DNA of 64,000 nucleotides from Petrolisthes cinctipes. Taxonomy: Eukaryota; Arthropoda; Malacostraca; Decapoda; Porcellanidae. Positions 48,836 through 62,886 of this stretch are shown piece after piece (position 1 is the stretch's first letter; every line of letters begins with the position of its first letter). The stretch covers positions 1,054,001-1,118,000 of the forward strand of contig JAWQEG010000488.1 in the NCBI GenBank assembly GCA_033782935.1, read 5' to 3'. The notes beneath the pieces are model-generated. The model did no database searches and was not told the DNA's origin. It was given only the letters and a program-made list of their open reading frames with translations. A program made the position numbers and the translations under genes.

Positions 48836-51831
48836 GTGTTAGAGTATTTTCAAAATACAGGCCAAAAACATACTGAAAATCGATCTTTTAGGTGCCCAAA
48901 AGTCGATATGTGCATGCATCTTCTGTACCCGTTTATATCTCAAATTCTGGCCCTAAACACCCGAAAATTCGATATTTTGGGGTCCCAGAAACGATCTGTA
49001 CATGCCTACTCCGTGTTAGAGTATTTTCAAAATTCAGGCCCAAAACATGCTGAAAATCGATATTTTTGGTGCCCAAAGTCAATATGTGCATGTATCTTCT
49101 GTACCCGTTTATATCTCAAATTCAGGCTCAAAACACCCGAAAATTCAATATTTTGTGGTCCCAGAAGCAATCTGTACATGCCTACTCAGTGCTAGAATAT
49201 TTTTAAAATATAGGCTAAAAACATGCTAAAAATCGATCTTTTAGGTGCCAAAAAGTCGATATCTTAAATTCAGTCCCAAAATACCCGAAAATTCGATATG
49301 TAGGGGTCCCAGAAGCGATCTGTACATGCCTACTCCGTGTTAGAGTATTTTCAAAAAACATGCTCAAAACATACTGAAAATCGATCTTTTAGGTGCACAA
49401 AAGTCGATATGTGCATGCATCTTCAGTACCCGTTTATATCTCAAATTCAGGCTCAAAACACCCGAAAATTCAATATTTTGGGGTCCCAGAAGCAATCTGT
49501 ACATGCCTACACAGTGCTAGAATATTTTCAAAATATAGGCAAAAAACATGCTAAAAATCGATCTTTTAGGTGCCAAAAAGTCGATATCTCAAATTCAGTC
49601 CCAAAACACCCGAAAATTCGATATTTAGGGGTCCCAGAAGCGATCTGTACATGCCTACTCCGTGTTAGAGTATTTTCAAAATACATGCTCAAAACATACT
49701 GAAAATCGATCTTTTAGGTGCACAAAAGTCGATATGTGCATGCATCTTCAGTACTCGTTTATATCTCAAATTCAAGCTCAAAACACCCGAAAATTCAATA
49801 TTTTGGGGTCCCAGAAGCAATCTGTACATGCCTACTCAGTGTTAGAGTATTTTCAAAATACTGGCCCAAAACATGCTGAAAATCGATATTTTAGATGCCC
49901 AAAGTCAATATGTGCATGTATCTTCTGTACCCGTTTATATCTCAAATTCAGGCTCAAAACACCCGAAAATTCAATATTTTGGGGTCCCAGAAGCAATCTG
50001 TACATGCCTACACAGTACTAGAAGATTTTCAAAATATAGGCTAAAAACATGCTAAAAATCGATCTTTTAGGTGCCAAAAAATCGATATCTCAAATTCAGT
50101 CCCAAAACACCCGAAAATTCGATATTTAGAGGTCCCAGAAGGTATCTGTACATGCTTACTCCGTGTTAGAGTATTTTCAAAATACAGGCCAAAAACATAC
50201 TGAAAATCGATCTTTTAGGTGCCCAAAAGTCGATATGTGCATGCATCTTCTGTACCCGTTTATATCTCAAATTCAGGCTCAAAACACCCGAAAATTCAAT
50301 ATTTTGGGGTCCCAGAAGCAATCTGTACATGCCTACTCAGTGTTAGAGTATTTTCAAAATACAGGCCCAAAACATGCTGAAAATCGATATTTTAGATGCC
50401 CAAAGTCAATATGTGCATGTATCTTCTGTACCCGTTTATATCTCAAATTCAGGCTCAAAACACCCGAAAATTCCATATTTTGGGGTCCCAGAAGCAATCT
50501 GTACATGCCTACTCAGTGCTAGAATATTTTCAAAATATAGGCTAAAAACATGCTAAAAATCGATCTTTTAGGTGCCAAAAAGTCGATATCTCAAATTCAG
50601 TCCCAAAACACCCGAAAATTCGATATTTAGGGGTCCCAGAAGCGATCTGTACATGCCTACTCCGTGTTAGAGTATTTTCAAAATACATGCTCAAAACATA
50701 CTGAAAATCGATCTTTTAGGTGCACAAAAGTCGATATGTGCATACATCTTCAGTACCCGTTTATATCTCAAATTCAGGCTCAAAACAACCGAAAATTCGA
50801 TATTTTGGGGTCCCAGAAGCAATCTGTACATGCCTACTCAGTGTTAGAGTATTTTCAAAATACAGGCCCAAAACATGCTGAAAATCGATATTTTAGATGC
50901 CCAAAGTCAATATGTGCATGTATCTTCTGTACCCGTTTATATCTCAAATTCAGGCTCAAAACACCCGAAAATTCAATATTTTGGGGTCCCAGAAGCAATC
51001 TGTACATGCCTACTCAGTGCTAGAATATTTTCAAAATATAGGCTAAAAACATGCTAAAAATCGATCTTTTAGGTGCCAAAAAGTCGATATCTCAAATTCA
51101 GTCCCAAAACACCCGAAAATTCGATATTTAGGGGTCCCAGAAGCGATCTGTACATGCCTACTCCGTGTTAGAGTATTTTCAAAATACATGCTCAAAACAT
51201 ACTGAAAATCGATCTTTTAGGTGCACAAAAGTCGATATGTGCATACATCTTCAGTACCCGTTTATATCTCAAATTCAGGCTCAAAACACCCGAAAAATCA
51301 ATATTTTGGGGTCCCAGAAGCAATCTGTACATGCCTACTCAGTGTTAGAGTATTTTCAAAATACAGGCCCAAAACATGCTGAAAATCGATATTTTAGATG
51401 CCCAAAGTCAATATGTGCATGTATCTTCTGTACCCGTTTATATCTCAAATTCAGGCTCAAAACACCCGAAAATTCAATATTTTGGGGTCCCAGAAGCAAT
51501 CTGTACATGCCTACTCAGTGTTAGAGTATTTTCAAAATACAGGCCCAAAACATGCTGAAAATCGATATTTTAGATGCCCAAAGTCAATATGTGCATGTAT
51601 CTTCTGTACCCGTTTATATCTCAAATTCTGGCTCAAAACACCCGAAAATTCAATATTTTGGGGTCCCAGAAGCAATCTGTACAGCGCTAGAATATTTTCA
51701 AAATATAGGCTAAAAACATGCTAAAAATCGATCTTTTAGGTGCCAAAAAGTCGATATCTCAAATTCAGTCCCAAAACACCCGAAAATTCGATATTTAGGG
51801 GTCCCAGAAGCGATCTGTACATGCCTACTCC
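48836..51831 (+). repeat. Block of HOR units, first copy of a 2996 bp tandem
   Basis: Units start at 48836 (501 bp), 49337 (325), 49662 (501), 50163 (501), 50664 (501) and 51165 (667). Units from 48836 to about 50162 match those from 51832 at offset 2996. Shared markers include gatatgtagggg, tttcaaaaaacatgctc, ataggcaaaaaacatgc, gtactcg and ttcaagctc. The last unit contains two successive B2 monomers (51342 and 51518). The second has tctggctcaaaac and tacagcgctag. Confidence 0.84.
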
Positions 51832-54661
51832 GTGTTAGAGTATTTTCAAAATACAGGCCAAAAACATACTGAAAATCGATCTTTTAGGTGCCCAAAAGTC
51901 GATATGTGCATGCATCTTCTGTACCCGTTTATATCTCAAATTCTGGCCCTAAACACCCGAAAATTCGATATTTTGGGGTCCCAGAAGCGATCTGTACATG
52001 CCTACTCCGTGTTAGAGTATTTTCAAAATTCAGGCCCAAAACATGCTGAAAATCGATATTTTTGGCGCCCAAAGTCAATATGTGCATGTATCTTCTGTAC
52101 CCGTTTATATCTCAAATTCAGGCTCAAAACACCCGAAAATTCAATATTTTGGGGTCCCAGAAGCAATCTGTACATGCCTACTCAGTGCTAGAATATTTTC
52201 AAAATATAGGCTAAAAACATGCTAAAAATCGATCTTTTAGGTGCCAAAAAGTCGATATCTTAAATTCAGTCCCAAAACACCCGAAAATTCGATATGTAGG
52301 GGTCCCAGAAGCGATCTGTACATGCCTACTCCGTGTTAGAGTATTTTCAAAAAACATGCTCAAAACATACTGAAAATCGATCTTTTAGGTGCACAAAAGT
52401 CGATATGTGCATGCATCTTCAGTACCCGTTTATATCTCAAATTCAGGCTCAAAACACCCGAAAATTCAATATTTTGGGGTCCCAGAAGCAATCTGTACAT
52501 GCCTACACAGTGCTAGAATATTTTCAAAATATAGGCAAAAAACATGCTAAAAATCGATCTTTTAGGTGCCAAAAAGTCGATATCTCAAATTTAGTCCCAA
52601 AACACCCGAAAATTCGATATTTAGGGGTCCCAGAAGCGATCTGTACATGCCTACTCCGTGTTAGAGTATTTTCAAAATACATGCTCAAAACATACTGAAA
52701 ATCGATCTTTTAGGTGCACAAAAGTCGATATGTGCATGCATCTTCAGTACTCGTTTATATCTCAAATTCAAGCTCAAAACACCCGAAAATTCAATATTTT
52801 GGGGTCCCAGAAGCAATCTGTACATGCCTACTCAGTGTTAGAGTATTTTCAAAATACAGGCCCAAAACATGCTGAAAATCGATATTTTAGATGCCCAAAG
52901 TCAATATGTGCATGTATCTTCTGTACCCGTTTATATCTCAAATTCAGGCTCAAAACACCCGAAAATTCAATATTTTGGGGTCCCAGAAGCAATCTGTACA
53001 TGCCTACACAGTGCTAGAATATTTTCAAAATATAGGCTAAAAACATGCTAAAAATCGATCTTTTAAGTGCCAAAAAGTCGATATCTCAAATTCAGTCCAA
53101 AAACACCCGAAAATTCGATATTTAGGGGTCCCAGAAGCGACCTGTACATGCCTACTCCGTGTTAGAGTATTTTCAAAATACAGGCCAAAAACATACTGAA
53201 AATCGATCTTTTAGGTGCCCAAAAGTCGATATGTGCATGCATCTTCTGTACCCGTTTAGATCTCAAATTCTGGCCCTAAACACCCGAAAATTCGATATTT
53301 TGGGGTCCCAGAAGCGATCTGTACATGCCTATTCCGTGTTAGAGTATTTTCAAAATTCAGGCCCAAAACATGCTGAAAATCGATATTTTTGGCGCCCAAA
53401 GTCAATATGTGCATGTATCTTCTGTACCCGTTTATATCTCAAATTCAGGCTCAAAACACCCGAAAATTCAATATTTTGGGGTCCCAGAAGCAATCTGTAC
53501 ATGCCTACTCAGTGCTAGAATATTTTCAAAATATAGGCTAAAAACATGCTAAAAATCGATCTTTTAGGTGCCAAAAAATCGATATCTCAAATTCAGTCCC
53601 AAAACACCCGAAAATTCGATATTTAGAGGTCCCAGAAGGTATCTGTACATGCTTACTCCGTGTTAGAGTATTTTCAAAATACAGGCCAAAAACATACTGA
53701 AAATCGATCTTTTAGGTGCCCAAAAGTCGATATGTGCATGCATCTTCTGTACCCTTTTATATCTCAAATTCTGGCCCTAAACACCCGAAAATTTGATATT
53801 TTGGGGTCCCAGAAGCGATCTGTACATGCCTACTACGTGTTAGAGTATTTTCAAAATTCAGGCCCAAAACATGCTGAAAATCGATATTTTTGGTGCCCAA
53901 AGTCAATATGTGCATGTATCTTCTGTACCCGTTTATATCTCAAATTCAGGCTCAAAACACCCGAAAATTCAATATTTTGGGGTCCCAGAAGCAATCTGTA
54001 CATGCCTACTCAGTGCTAGAATATTTTCAAAATATAGGCTAAAAACATGCTAAAAATCGATCTTTTAGGTGCCAAAAAGTCGATATCTCAAATTCAGTCC
54101 CAAAACACCCGAAAATTCGATATTTAGGGGTCCCAGAAGCGATCTGTACATGCCTACTCTGTGTTAGAGTATTTTCAAAATACATGCTCAAAACATACTG
54201 AAAATCGATCTTTTAGGTGCACAAAAGTCGATATGTGCATGCATCTTCAGTACCCGTTTATATCTCAAATTCAGGCTCAAAACACCCGAAAATTCAATAT
54301 TTTGGGGTCCCAGAAGCAATCTGTACATGCCTACTCAGTGTTAGAGTATTTTCAAAATACAGGCTTAAAACATGCTAAAAATCGATATTTTAGATGCCCA
54401 AAGTCAATATGTGCATGTATCTTCTGTACCCGTTTATATCTCAAATTCAGGCTCAAAACACCCGAAAATTCAATATTTTGGGGTCCCAGAAGCAATCTGT
54501 ACATGCCTACACAGTGCTAGAATATTTTCAAAATATTGGCTAAAAACATGCTAAAAATCGACATTTTAGGTGCCAAAAAATCGATATCTTAAATTCAGTC
54601 CCAAAACACCCGAAAATTCGATATTTAGAGGTCCCAGAAGGTATCTGTACATGCCTACTCC
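51832..54661 (+). repeat. Second copy of the 2996 bp tandem and following units
   Basis: Units start at 51832 (501 bp), 52333 (325), 52658 (501), 53159 (501), 53660 (501) and 54161 (501). The first three repeat the markers of 48836-50162. In this copy the first B has ggcgccc where 48836 has ggtgccc. Single-copy changes include cgtttagatctc at 53255 and cccttttatatc at 53753. Confidence 0.84.
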
Positions 54662-56313
54662 GTGTTAGAGTATTTTCAATATACAGGCCAAAAACATACT
54701 GAAAATCGATCTTTTAGGTGCCCAAAAGTCGATATGTGCATGCATCTTCTGTACCCGTTTATATCTCAAATTCTGGCTCAAAACACCCGAAAATTCAATA
54801 TTTTGGGGTCCCAGAAGGAATCTGTACATGCCTACACAGTGCTAGAATATTTTCAAAATATAGGCTAAAAACATGCTAAAAATCGACATTTTAGGTGCCA
54901 AAAAATCGATATCTCAAATTCAGTCCCAAAACACCCGAAAACTCGATATTTAGAGGTCCCAGAAGGTATCTATACATGTCTACTCCGTTTTAGAGTATTT
55001 TCAAAATACAGGCCAAAAACATACTGAAAATCGATCTTTTAGGTGCCCAAAAGTCGATATGTGCATTCATCTTCTGTACCCGTTTATATCTCAAATTCTG
55101 GCCCTAAACACCCGAAAATTCGATATTTTGGGGTCCCAGAAGCGATCTGTAAATGACTACTCCGTGTTAGAGTATTTTCAAAATTCAGGCCCAAAACATG
55201 CTGAAAATCGATCTTTCAGGTGCACAAAAGTCGATATGTGCATGCATCTTCTGTACCCGTTTATATCTCAAATTCAGGCTCAAAACAACCGAAAATTCAA
55301 TATTTTGGGGTCCCAGAAGCAATCTGTACTTGCCTACTCAGTGCTAGAATATTTTCAAAATATAATCTAAAAACATGCTAAAAATCGATCTTTTAGGTGC
55401 CAAAAAGTCGATATCTCAAATTCAGTCCCAAAACACCCGAAAATTCGATATTTAGGGGTCCCAGAAGCGATCTGTACATGCCTACTCTGTGTTAGAGTAT
55501 TTTCAAAATACATGCTCAAAACATACTGAAAATCGATCTTTTAGGTGCACAAAAGTCGATATGTGTATGCATCTTCAGTACCCGTTTATATCTCAAATTC
55601 ATGCTCAAAACACCCGAAAATTCAATATTTTGGGGTCCCAGAAGCAATCTGTACATGCCTACTCAGTGTTAGAGTATTTTCAAAATTAAGTCCCAAAACA
55701 TGCTGAAAATCGATATTTTTGGTGCCCAAAGTCAATATGTGCATGTATCTTCTGTACCCGTTTATATCTCAAATTCAGGCTCAAAACACCCGAAAATTCA
55801 ATATTTTGGGGTCCCAGAAGCAATCTGTACATGCCTACTCAGTGCTAGAATATTTTCAAAATATAGGCTAAAAACATGCTAAAAATCGATCTTTTAGGTG
55901 CCAAAAAATCGATATCTCAAATTCAGTCCCAAAACACCCGAAAATTCGATATTTAGGGGTCCCAGAAGCGATCTGTACATGCCTACTCCGTGTTAGAGTA
56001 TTTTCAAAATACATGCTCAAAACATACTGAAAATCGATATTTTAGATGCCCATAGTCAATATGTGCATGTATCTTCTGTACCCGTTTATATCTCAAATTC
56101 AGGCTCAAAACACCCGAAAATTCAATATTTTGGGGTCCCAGAAGCAATCTGTACATGGCTACACAGTGCTAAAATATTTTCAAAATATAGGCTAAAAACA
56201 TGCTAAAAATCGACATTTTAGGTGCCAAAAAATCGATATCTCAAATTCAGTCCCAAAACACCCGAAAATTCGATATTTAGAGGTGCCAGAAGGTATCTGT
56301 ACATGCTTACTCC
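54662..56313 (+). repeat. Marked 1652 bp block, copy 1
   Basis: Units start at 54662 (325 bp), 54987 (502), 55489 (501) and 55990 (324). Private markers are agaaggaatctg, gaaaactcgatat, tatacatgtctac, gtgcattcatc and gatctgtaaatg. The 55164 monomer is a 177 bp B1/A hybrid. The 55990 monomer is an A2/B2 fusion with cccatagtc. The next block repeats this order from 56314. Confidence 0.84.
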
Positions 56314-57465
56314 GTGTTAGAGTATTTTCAAAATACAGGCCAAAAACATACTGAAAATCGATCTTTTAGGTGCCCAAAAGTCGATATGTGCATGCATCTT
56401 CTGTACCCGTTTATATCTCAAATTCTGGCTCAAAACACCCGAAAATTCAATATTTTGGGGTCCCAGAAGGAATCTGTACATGCCTACACAGTGCTAGAAT
56501 ATTTTCAAAATATAGGCTAAAAACATGCTAAAAATCGACATTTTAGGTGCCAAAAAATCGATATCTCAAATTCCGTCCCAAAACACCCGAAAACTCGATA
56601 TTTAGAGGTCCCAGAAGGTATCTATACATGTCTACTCCGTGTTAGAGTATTTTCAAAATACAGGCCAAAAACATACTGAAAATCGATCTTTTAGGTGCCC
56701 AAAAGTCGATATGTGCATTCATCTTCTGTACCCGTTTATATCTCAAATTCTGGCCCTAAACACCCGAAAATTCGATATTTTGGGGTCCCAGAAGCGATCT
56801 GTAAATGCCTACTCCGTGTTAGAGTATTTTCAAAATTCAGGCCCAAAACATGCTGAAAATCGATCTTTTAGGTGCACAAAAGTCGATATGTGCATGTATC
56901 TTCTGTACCCGTTTATATCTCAAATTCAGGCTCAAAACAACCGAAAATTCAATATTTTGGGGTCCCAGAAGCAATCTGTACTTGCCTACTCAGTGCTAGA
57001 ATATTTTCAAAATATAGGCTAAAAACATGCTAAAAATCGATCTTTTAGGTGCCAAAAAGTCGATATCTCAAATTCAGTCCCAAAACACCCGAAAATTCGA
57101 TATTTAGGGGTCCCAGAAGCGATCTGTACATGCCTACTCTGTGTTAGAGTATTTTCAAAATACATGCTCAAAACATACTGAAAATCGATCTTTTAGGTGC
57201 ACAAAAGTCGATATGTGCATGCATCTTCAGTACCCGTTTATATCTCAAATTCATGCTCAAAACACCCGAAAATTCAATATTTTGGGGTCCCAGAAGCAAT
57301 CTGTACATGCCTACACAGTGCTAGAAGATTTTTAAAATATAGGCTAAAAACATGCTAAAAATCGACATTTTAGGTGCCAAAAAATCGATATATCAAATTC
57401 AGTCCCATAACACCCGAAAATTCGATATTTAGAGGTTCCAGAAGGTATCTGTACATGCCTACTCC
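56314..57465 (+). repeat. Marked block, copy 2 (shortened)
   Basis: Units start at 56314 (325 bp), 56639 (502) and 57141 (325). The markers and order match copy 1 at offset 1652. The third unit has lost one monomer compared with 55489. Confidence 0.84.
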
Positions 57466-60400
57466 GTGTTAGAGTATTTTCAAAATACAGGCCAAAAACA
57501 TACTGAAAATCGATCTTTTAGGTGCACAAAAGTCGATATGTGCATGCATCTTCTGTACCCGTTTATATCTCAAATTCTGGCCCTAAACACCCGAAAATTC
57601 GATATTTTGGGGTCCCAGAAGCGATCTGTACATGCCTACTCCGTGTTAGAGTATTTTCAAAATTCAGGCCCAAAACATGCTGAAAATCGATATTTTTGGT
57701 GCCCAAAGTCAATATGTGCATGTATCTTCTGTACCCGTTTATATCTCAAATTCAGGCTCAAAACACCCGAAAATTCAATATTTTGGGGTCCCAGAAGCAA
57801 TCTGTACAGTGCTAGAATATTTTCAAAATACATGCTCAAAACATACTGAAAATCGATCTTTTAGGTGCACAAAAGTCGATATGTGCATGCATCTTCAGTA
57901 CCCGTTTATATCTCAAATTCAGGCTCAAAACACCCGAAAATTCGATATTTTGGGGTCCCAGAAGCGATCTGTACATGCCTACTCCGTGTTAGAGTATTTT
58001 CAAAATTCAGGCCCAAAACATGCTGAAAATCGATATTTTTGGTGCCCAAAGTCAATATGTGCATGTATCTTCTGTACCCGTTTATATCTCAAATTCAGGC
58101 TCAAAACACCCGAAAATTCAATATTTTGGGGTCCCAGAAGCAATCTGTACATGCCTACACAGTGCTAGAATATTTTCAAAATATAGGCTAAAAACACGCT
58201 AAAAATCGACATTTTAGGTGCCAAAAAATCGATATCTCAAATTCAGTCCCAAAACACCCGAAAATTCGATATTTAGAGGTCCCAGAAGGTATCTGTACAT
58301 GCCTACTCCGTGTTAGAGTATTTTCAAAATACAGGCCCAAAACATACTGAAAATCGATCTTTTAGGTGCCCAAAAGTCGATATGTGCATGCATCTTCTGT
58401 ACCCGTTTATATCTCAAATTCTGGCCCTAAACCCCCTTAAAATTCGATATTTTGGGGTCCCAGAAGCGATCTGTACATGCCTACTCCGTGTTAGAGTATT
58501 TTCAAAATTCAGGCCCAAAACATGCTGAAAATCGATATTTTTGGTGCCCAAAGTCAATATGTGCATGTATCTTCTGTACCCGTTTATATCTCAAATTCAG
58601 GCTCAAAACACCCGAAAATTCAATATTTTGGGGTCTCAGAAGCAATCTGTACAGTGCTAGAATATTTTCAAAATATAGGCTAAAAACATGCTAAAAATCG
58701 ATCTTTTAGGTGCCAAAAAGTCGATATCTCAAATTCAGTCCCAAAACACCCGAAAATTCGATATTTAGGGGTCCCAGAAGCGATCTGTACATGCCTACTC
58801 CGTGTTAGAGTATTTTCAAAATACATGCTCAAAACATACTGAAAATCGATCTTTTAGGTGCACAAAAGTCGATATGTGCATGCATCTTCAGTACCCGTTT
58901 ATATCTCAAATTCAGGCTCAAAACACCCGAAAATTCGATATTTTGGGGTCCCAGAAGCGATCTGTACATGCCTACTCCGTGTTAGAGTATTTTCAAAGTA
59001 TCTTCTGTACCCGTTTATATCTCAAATTCAGGCTCAAAACACCCGAAAATTCAATATTTTGGGGTCCCAGAAGCAATCTGTACAGAGCTAGAATATTTTC
59101 AAAATATAGGCTAAAAACATACTAAAAATCGATCTTTTAGGTGCCTAAAAGTCGATATCTCAAATTCAGTCCCAAAACACCCGAAAATTCGATATTTAGG
59201 GGTCCCAGAAGCGATCTGTACATGCCTACTCCGTGTTAGAGTATTTTCAAAATACATGCTCAAAACATACTGAAAATCGATCTTTTAGGTGCACAAAAGT
59301 CGATATGTGCATGCATCTTCAGTACCCGTTTATATCTCAAATTCAGGATCAAAACACCCGAAAATTCAATATTTTGGGGTCCCAGAAGCAATCTGTACAT
59401 GCCTACACAGTTTTAGAGTATTTTCAAAATACAGGCCCAAAACATGCTGTAAATCGATATTTTAGATGCCCAAAGTCAATATGTGCATGTATCTTCTGTA
59501 CCCGTTTATATCTCAAATTCAGGCTCAAAACACCCGAAAATTCAATATTTTGGGGTCCCAGAAGCAATCTGTACATTCCTACACAGTGCTAGAATATTTT
59601 CAAAATATAGGCTAAAAACATGCTAAAAATCGACATTTTAGGTGCCAAAAAATCGATATCTCAAATTCAGTCCCAAAACACCCGAAAATTCGATATTTAG
59701 AGGTCCCAGAAGGTATCTGTACATGCCTACTCCGTGTTAGAGTATTTTCAAAATACAGGCCAAAAACATACTGAAAATCGATCTATTAGGTGCCCAAAAG
59801 TCAATATGTGCATGTATCTTCAGTACCCGTTTATATCTCAAATTCTGGCCCTAAACACCCGAAAATTCGATATTTTGGGGTCCCAGAAGCGATCTGTACA
59901 TGCCTACTCCGTGTTAGAGTATTTTCAAAATTCAGGCCCAAAACATGCTGAAAATCGATATTTTTGGTGCCCAAAGTCAATATGTGCATGTATCTTCTGT
60001 ACCCGTTTATATCTCAAATTCAGGCTCAAAACACCCGAAAATTCAATATTTTGGGGTCCCAGAAGCAATCTGTACATGCCTACTCAGTGCTAGAATATTT
60101 TCAAAATATAGGCTAAAAACATGATAAAAATCGATCTTTTAGGTGCCAAAAAGTCGATATCTCAAATTCAGTCCCAAAACACCCGAAAATTCGATATTTA
60201 GGGGTCCCAGAAGCGATCTGTACATGCCTACTCCGTGTTAGAGTATTTTCAAAATACATGCTCAAAACATACTGAAAATCGATCTTTTAGGTGCACAAAA
60301 GTCGATATGTGCATGCATCTTCAGTACCCGTTTATATTTCAAATTCAGGATCAAAACACCCGAAAATTCGATATTTTGGGGTCCCAGAAGCGATCTGTAC

Positions 60401-60735
60401 ATGCCTACTCCGTGTTAGAGTATTTTCAAAATTCAGGCCCAAAACATGCTGAAAATCGATATTTTTGGTGCCCAAAGTCAATATGTGCATGTATCTTCTG
60501 TACTCGTTTATATCTCAAATTCAGGCTCAAAACACCCGAAAATTCAATATTTTGGGGTCCCAGAAGCAATCTGTACATGCCTACTCAGTGCTAGAATATT
60601 TTCAAAATATAGGCTAAAAACATGCTAAAAATCGATCTCTTAGGTGCCAAAAAATCGATATCTCAAATTCAGTCCCAAAACACCCGAAAATTCGATATTT
60701 AGGGGTCCCAGAAGCGATCTGTACATGCCTACTCC
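57466..60735 (+). repeat. Units resembling the first 20 kb of the window
   Basis: Units start at 57466 (844 bp), 58310 (492), 58802 (431), 59233 (501), 59734 (501) and 60235 (501). The 58802 unit has the 60 bp deletion otherwise limited to 6-23 kb, and its C carries tgcctaaaagtcg, shared with the C of the 6145 unit. In the first unit a C start (gtgctagaat at 57809) is fused to an A2 body. The 58310 unit has aaacccccttaaaattcg at 58430. Confidence 0.82.
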
Positions 60736-62886
60736 GTGTTAGAGTATTTTCAAAATACATGCTCATAACATACTGAAAATCGATATTTTAGATGCCCATA
60801 GTCAATATGTGCATGTATCTTCTGTACCCGTTTATATCTCAAATTCAGGCTCAAAACACCCGAAAATTCAATATTTTGGGGTCCCAGAAGCAATCTGTAC
60901 ATGGCTACACAGTGCTAAAATATTTTCAAAATATAGGCTAAAACATGCTAAAAATCGACATTTTAGGTGCCAAAAAATTGATATCTCAAATTCAGTCCCA
61001 AAACACCCGAAAATTCGATATTTAGAGGTGCCAGAAGGTATCTGTACATGCTTACTCCGTGTTAGAGTATTTTCAAAATACATGCCAAAAACATACTGAA
61101 AATCGATCTTTTAGGTGCCCAAAAGTCGATATGTGCATGCATCTTCTGTACCCGTTTATATCTCAAATTCTGGCTCAAAACACCCGAAAATTCAATATTT
61201 TGGGGTCCCAGAAGGAATCTGTACATGCCTACACAGTGCTAGAATATTTTCAAAATATAGGCTAAAAACATGCTAAAAATCGACATTTTAGGTGCCAAAA
61301 AATCGATATCTCAAATTCAGTCCCAAAACACCCGAAAACTCGATATTTAGAGGTCCCAGAAGGTATCTATACATGTCTACTCCGTTTTAGAGTATTTTCA
61401 AAATACAGGCCAAAAACATACTGAAAATCGATCTTTTAGGTGCCCAAAAGTCGATATGTGCATTCATCTTCTGTACCCGTTTATATCTCAAATTCTGGCC
61501 CTAAACACCCGAAAATTCGATATTTTGGGGTCCCAGAAGCGATCTGTAAATGCCTACTCCGTGTTAGAGTATTTTCAAAATTCAGGCCCAAAACATGCTG
61601 AAAATCGATCTTTTAGGTGCACAAAAGTCGATATGTGCATGCATCTTCAGTACCCGTTTATATCTCAAATTCAGGCTCAAAACACCCGAAAATTCGATAT
61701 TTTGGGGTACCAGAAGCGATCTGTACATGCCTACTCAGTGTTAGAGTAGTTTCAAAATTCAGGCCAAAAACATGCTGAAAATCGAAATTTTTGGTGCCCA
61801 AAGTCAATATGTGCATGTATCTTCTGTACCCGTTTATATCTCAAATTCAGGCTCAAAACAACCGAAAATTCAATATTTTGGGGTCCCAGAAGCAATCTGT
61901 ACTTGCCTACTCAGTGCTAGAATATTTTCAAAATATAGGCTAAAAACATGCTAAAAATCGATCTTTTAGGTGCCAAAAAGTCGATATCTCAAATTCAGTC
62001 CCAAAACACCCGAAAATTCGATATTTAGGGGTCCCAGAAGCGATCTGTACATGCCTACTCTGTGTTAGAGTATTTTCAAAATACATGCTCAAAACATACT
62101 GAAAATCGATCTTTTAGGTGCACAAAAGTCGATATGTGCATGCATCTTCAGTACCCGTTTATATCTCAAATTCATGCTCAAAACACCCGAAAATTCAATA
62201 TTTTGGGGTCCCAGAAGCAATCTGTACATGCCTACTCAGTGTTAGAGTATTTTCAAAATTCAGTCCCAAAACATGCTGAAAATCGATATTTTTGGTGCCC
62301 AAAGTCAATATGTGCATGTATCTTCTGTACCCGTTTATATCTCAAATTCAGGCTCAAAACACCCGAAAATTCAATATTTTGGGGTCCGAGAAGCAATATG
62401 TACATGCCTACTCAGTGCTAGAATATTTTCAAAATATAGGCTAAAAACATGCTAAAAATCGATCTTTTAGGTGCCAAAAAATCGATATCTCAAATTCAGT
62501 CCCAAAACACCCGAAAATTCGATATTTAGGGGTCCCAGAAGCGATCTGTACATGCCTACTCCGTGTTAGAGTATTTTCAAAATACATGCTCAAAACATAC
62601 TGAAAATCGATATTTTAGATGCCCATAGTCAATACGTGCATGTATCTTCTGTACCCTTTTATATCTCAAATTCAGGCTCAAAACACCCGAAAATTCAATA
62701 TTTTGGGGTCCCAGAAGCAATCTGTACATGGCTACACAGTGCTAAAATATTTTCAAAATATAGGCTAAAAACATGCTAAAAATCGACATTTTAGGTGCCA
62801 AAAAATCGATATCTCAAATTCAGTCCCAAAACACCCGAAAATTCGATATTTAGAGGTGCCAGAAGGTATCTGTACATGCTTACTCC
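60736..62886 (+). repeat. Marked block, copy 3, with one extra monomer
   Basis: Units start at 60736 (323 bp), 61059 (325), 61384 (678), 62062 (501) and 62563 (324). The order 60736-61384 follows 55990-56639, with agaaggaatctg, gtgcattcatc and cccatagtc. The 61384 unit has one additional 176 bp monomer, which shifts the offset to copy 2 from 4745 to 4921. The C of the first unit has lost one base in ggctaaaacatgc. Confidence 0.83.
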
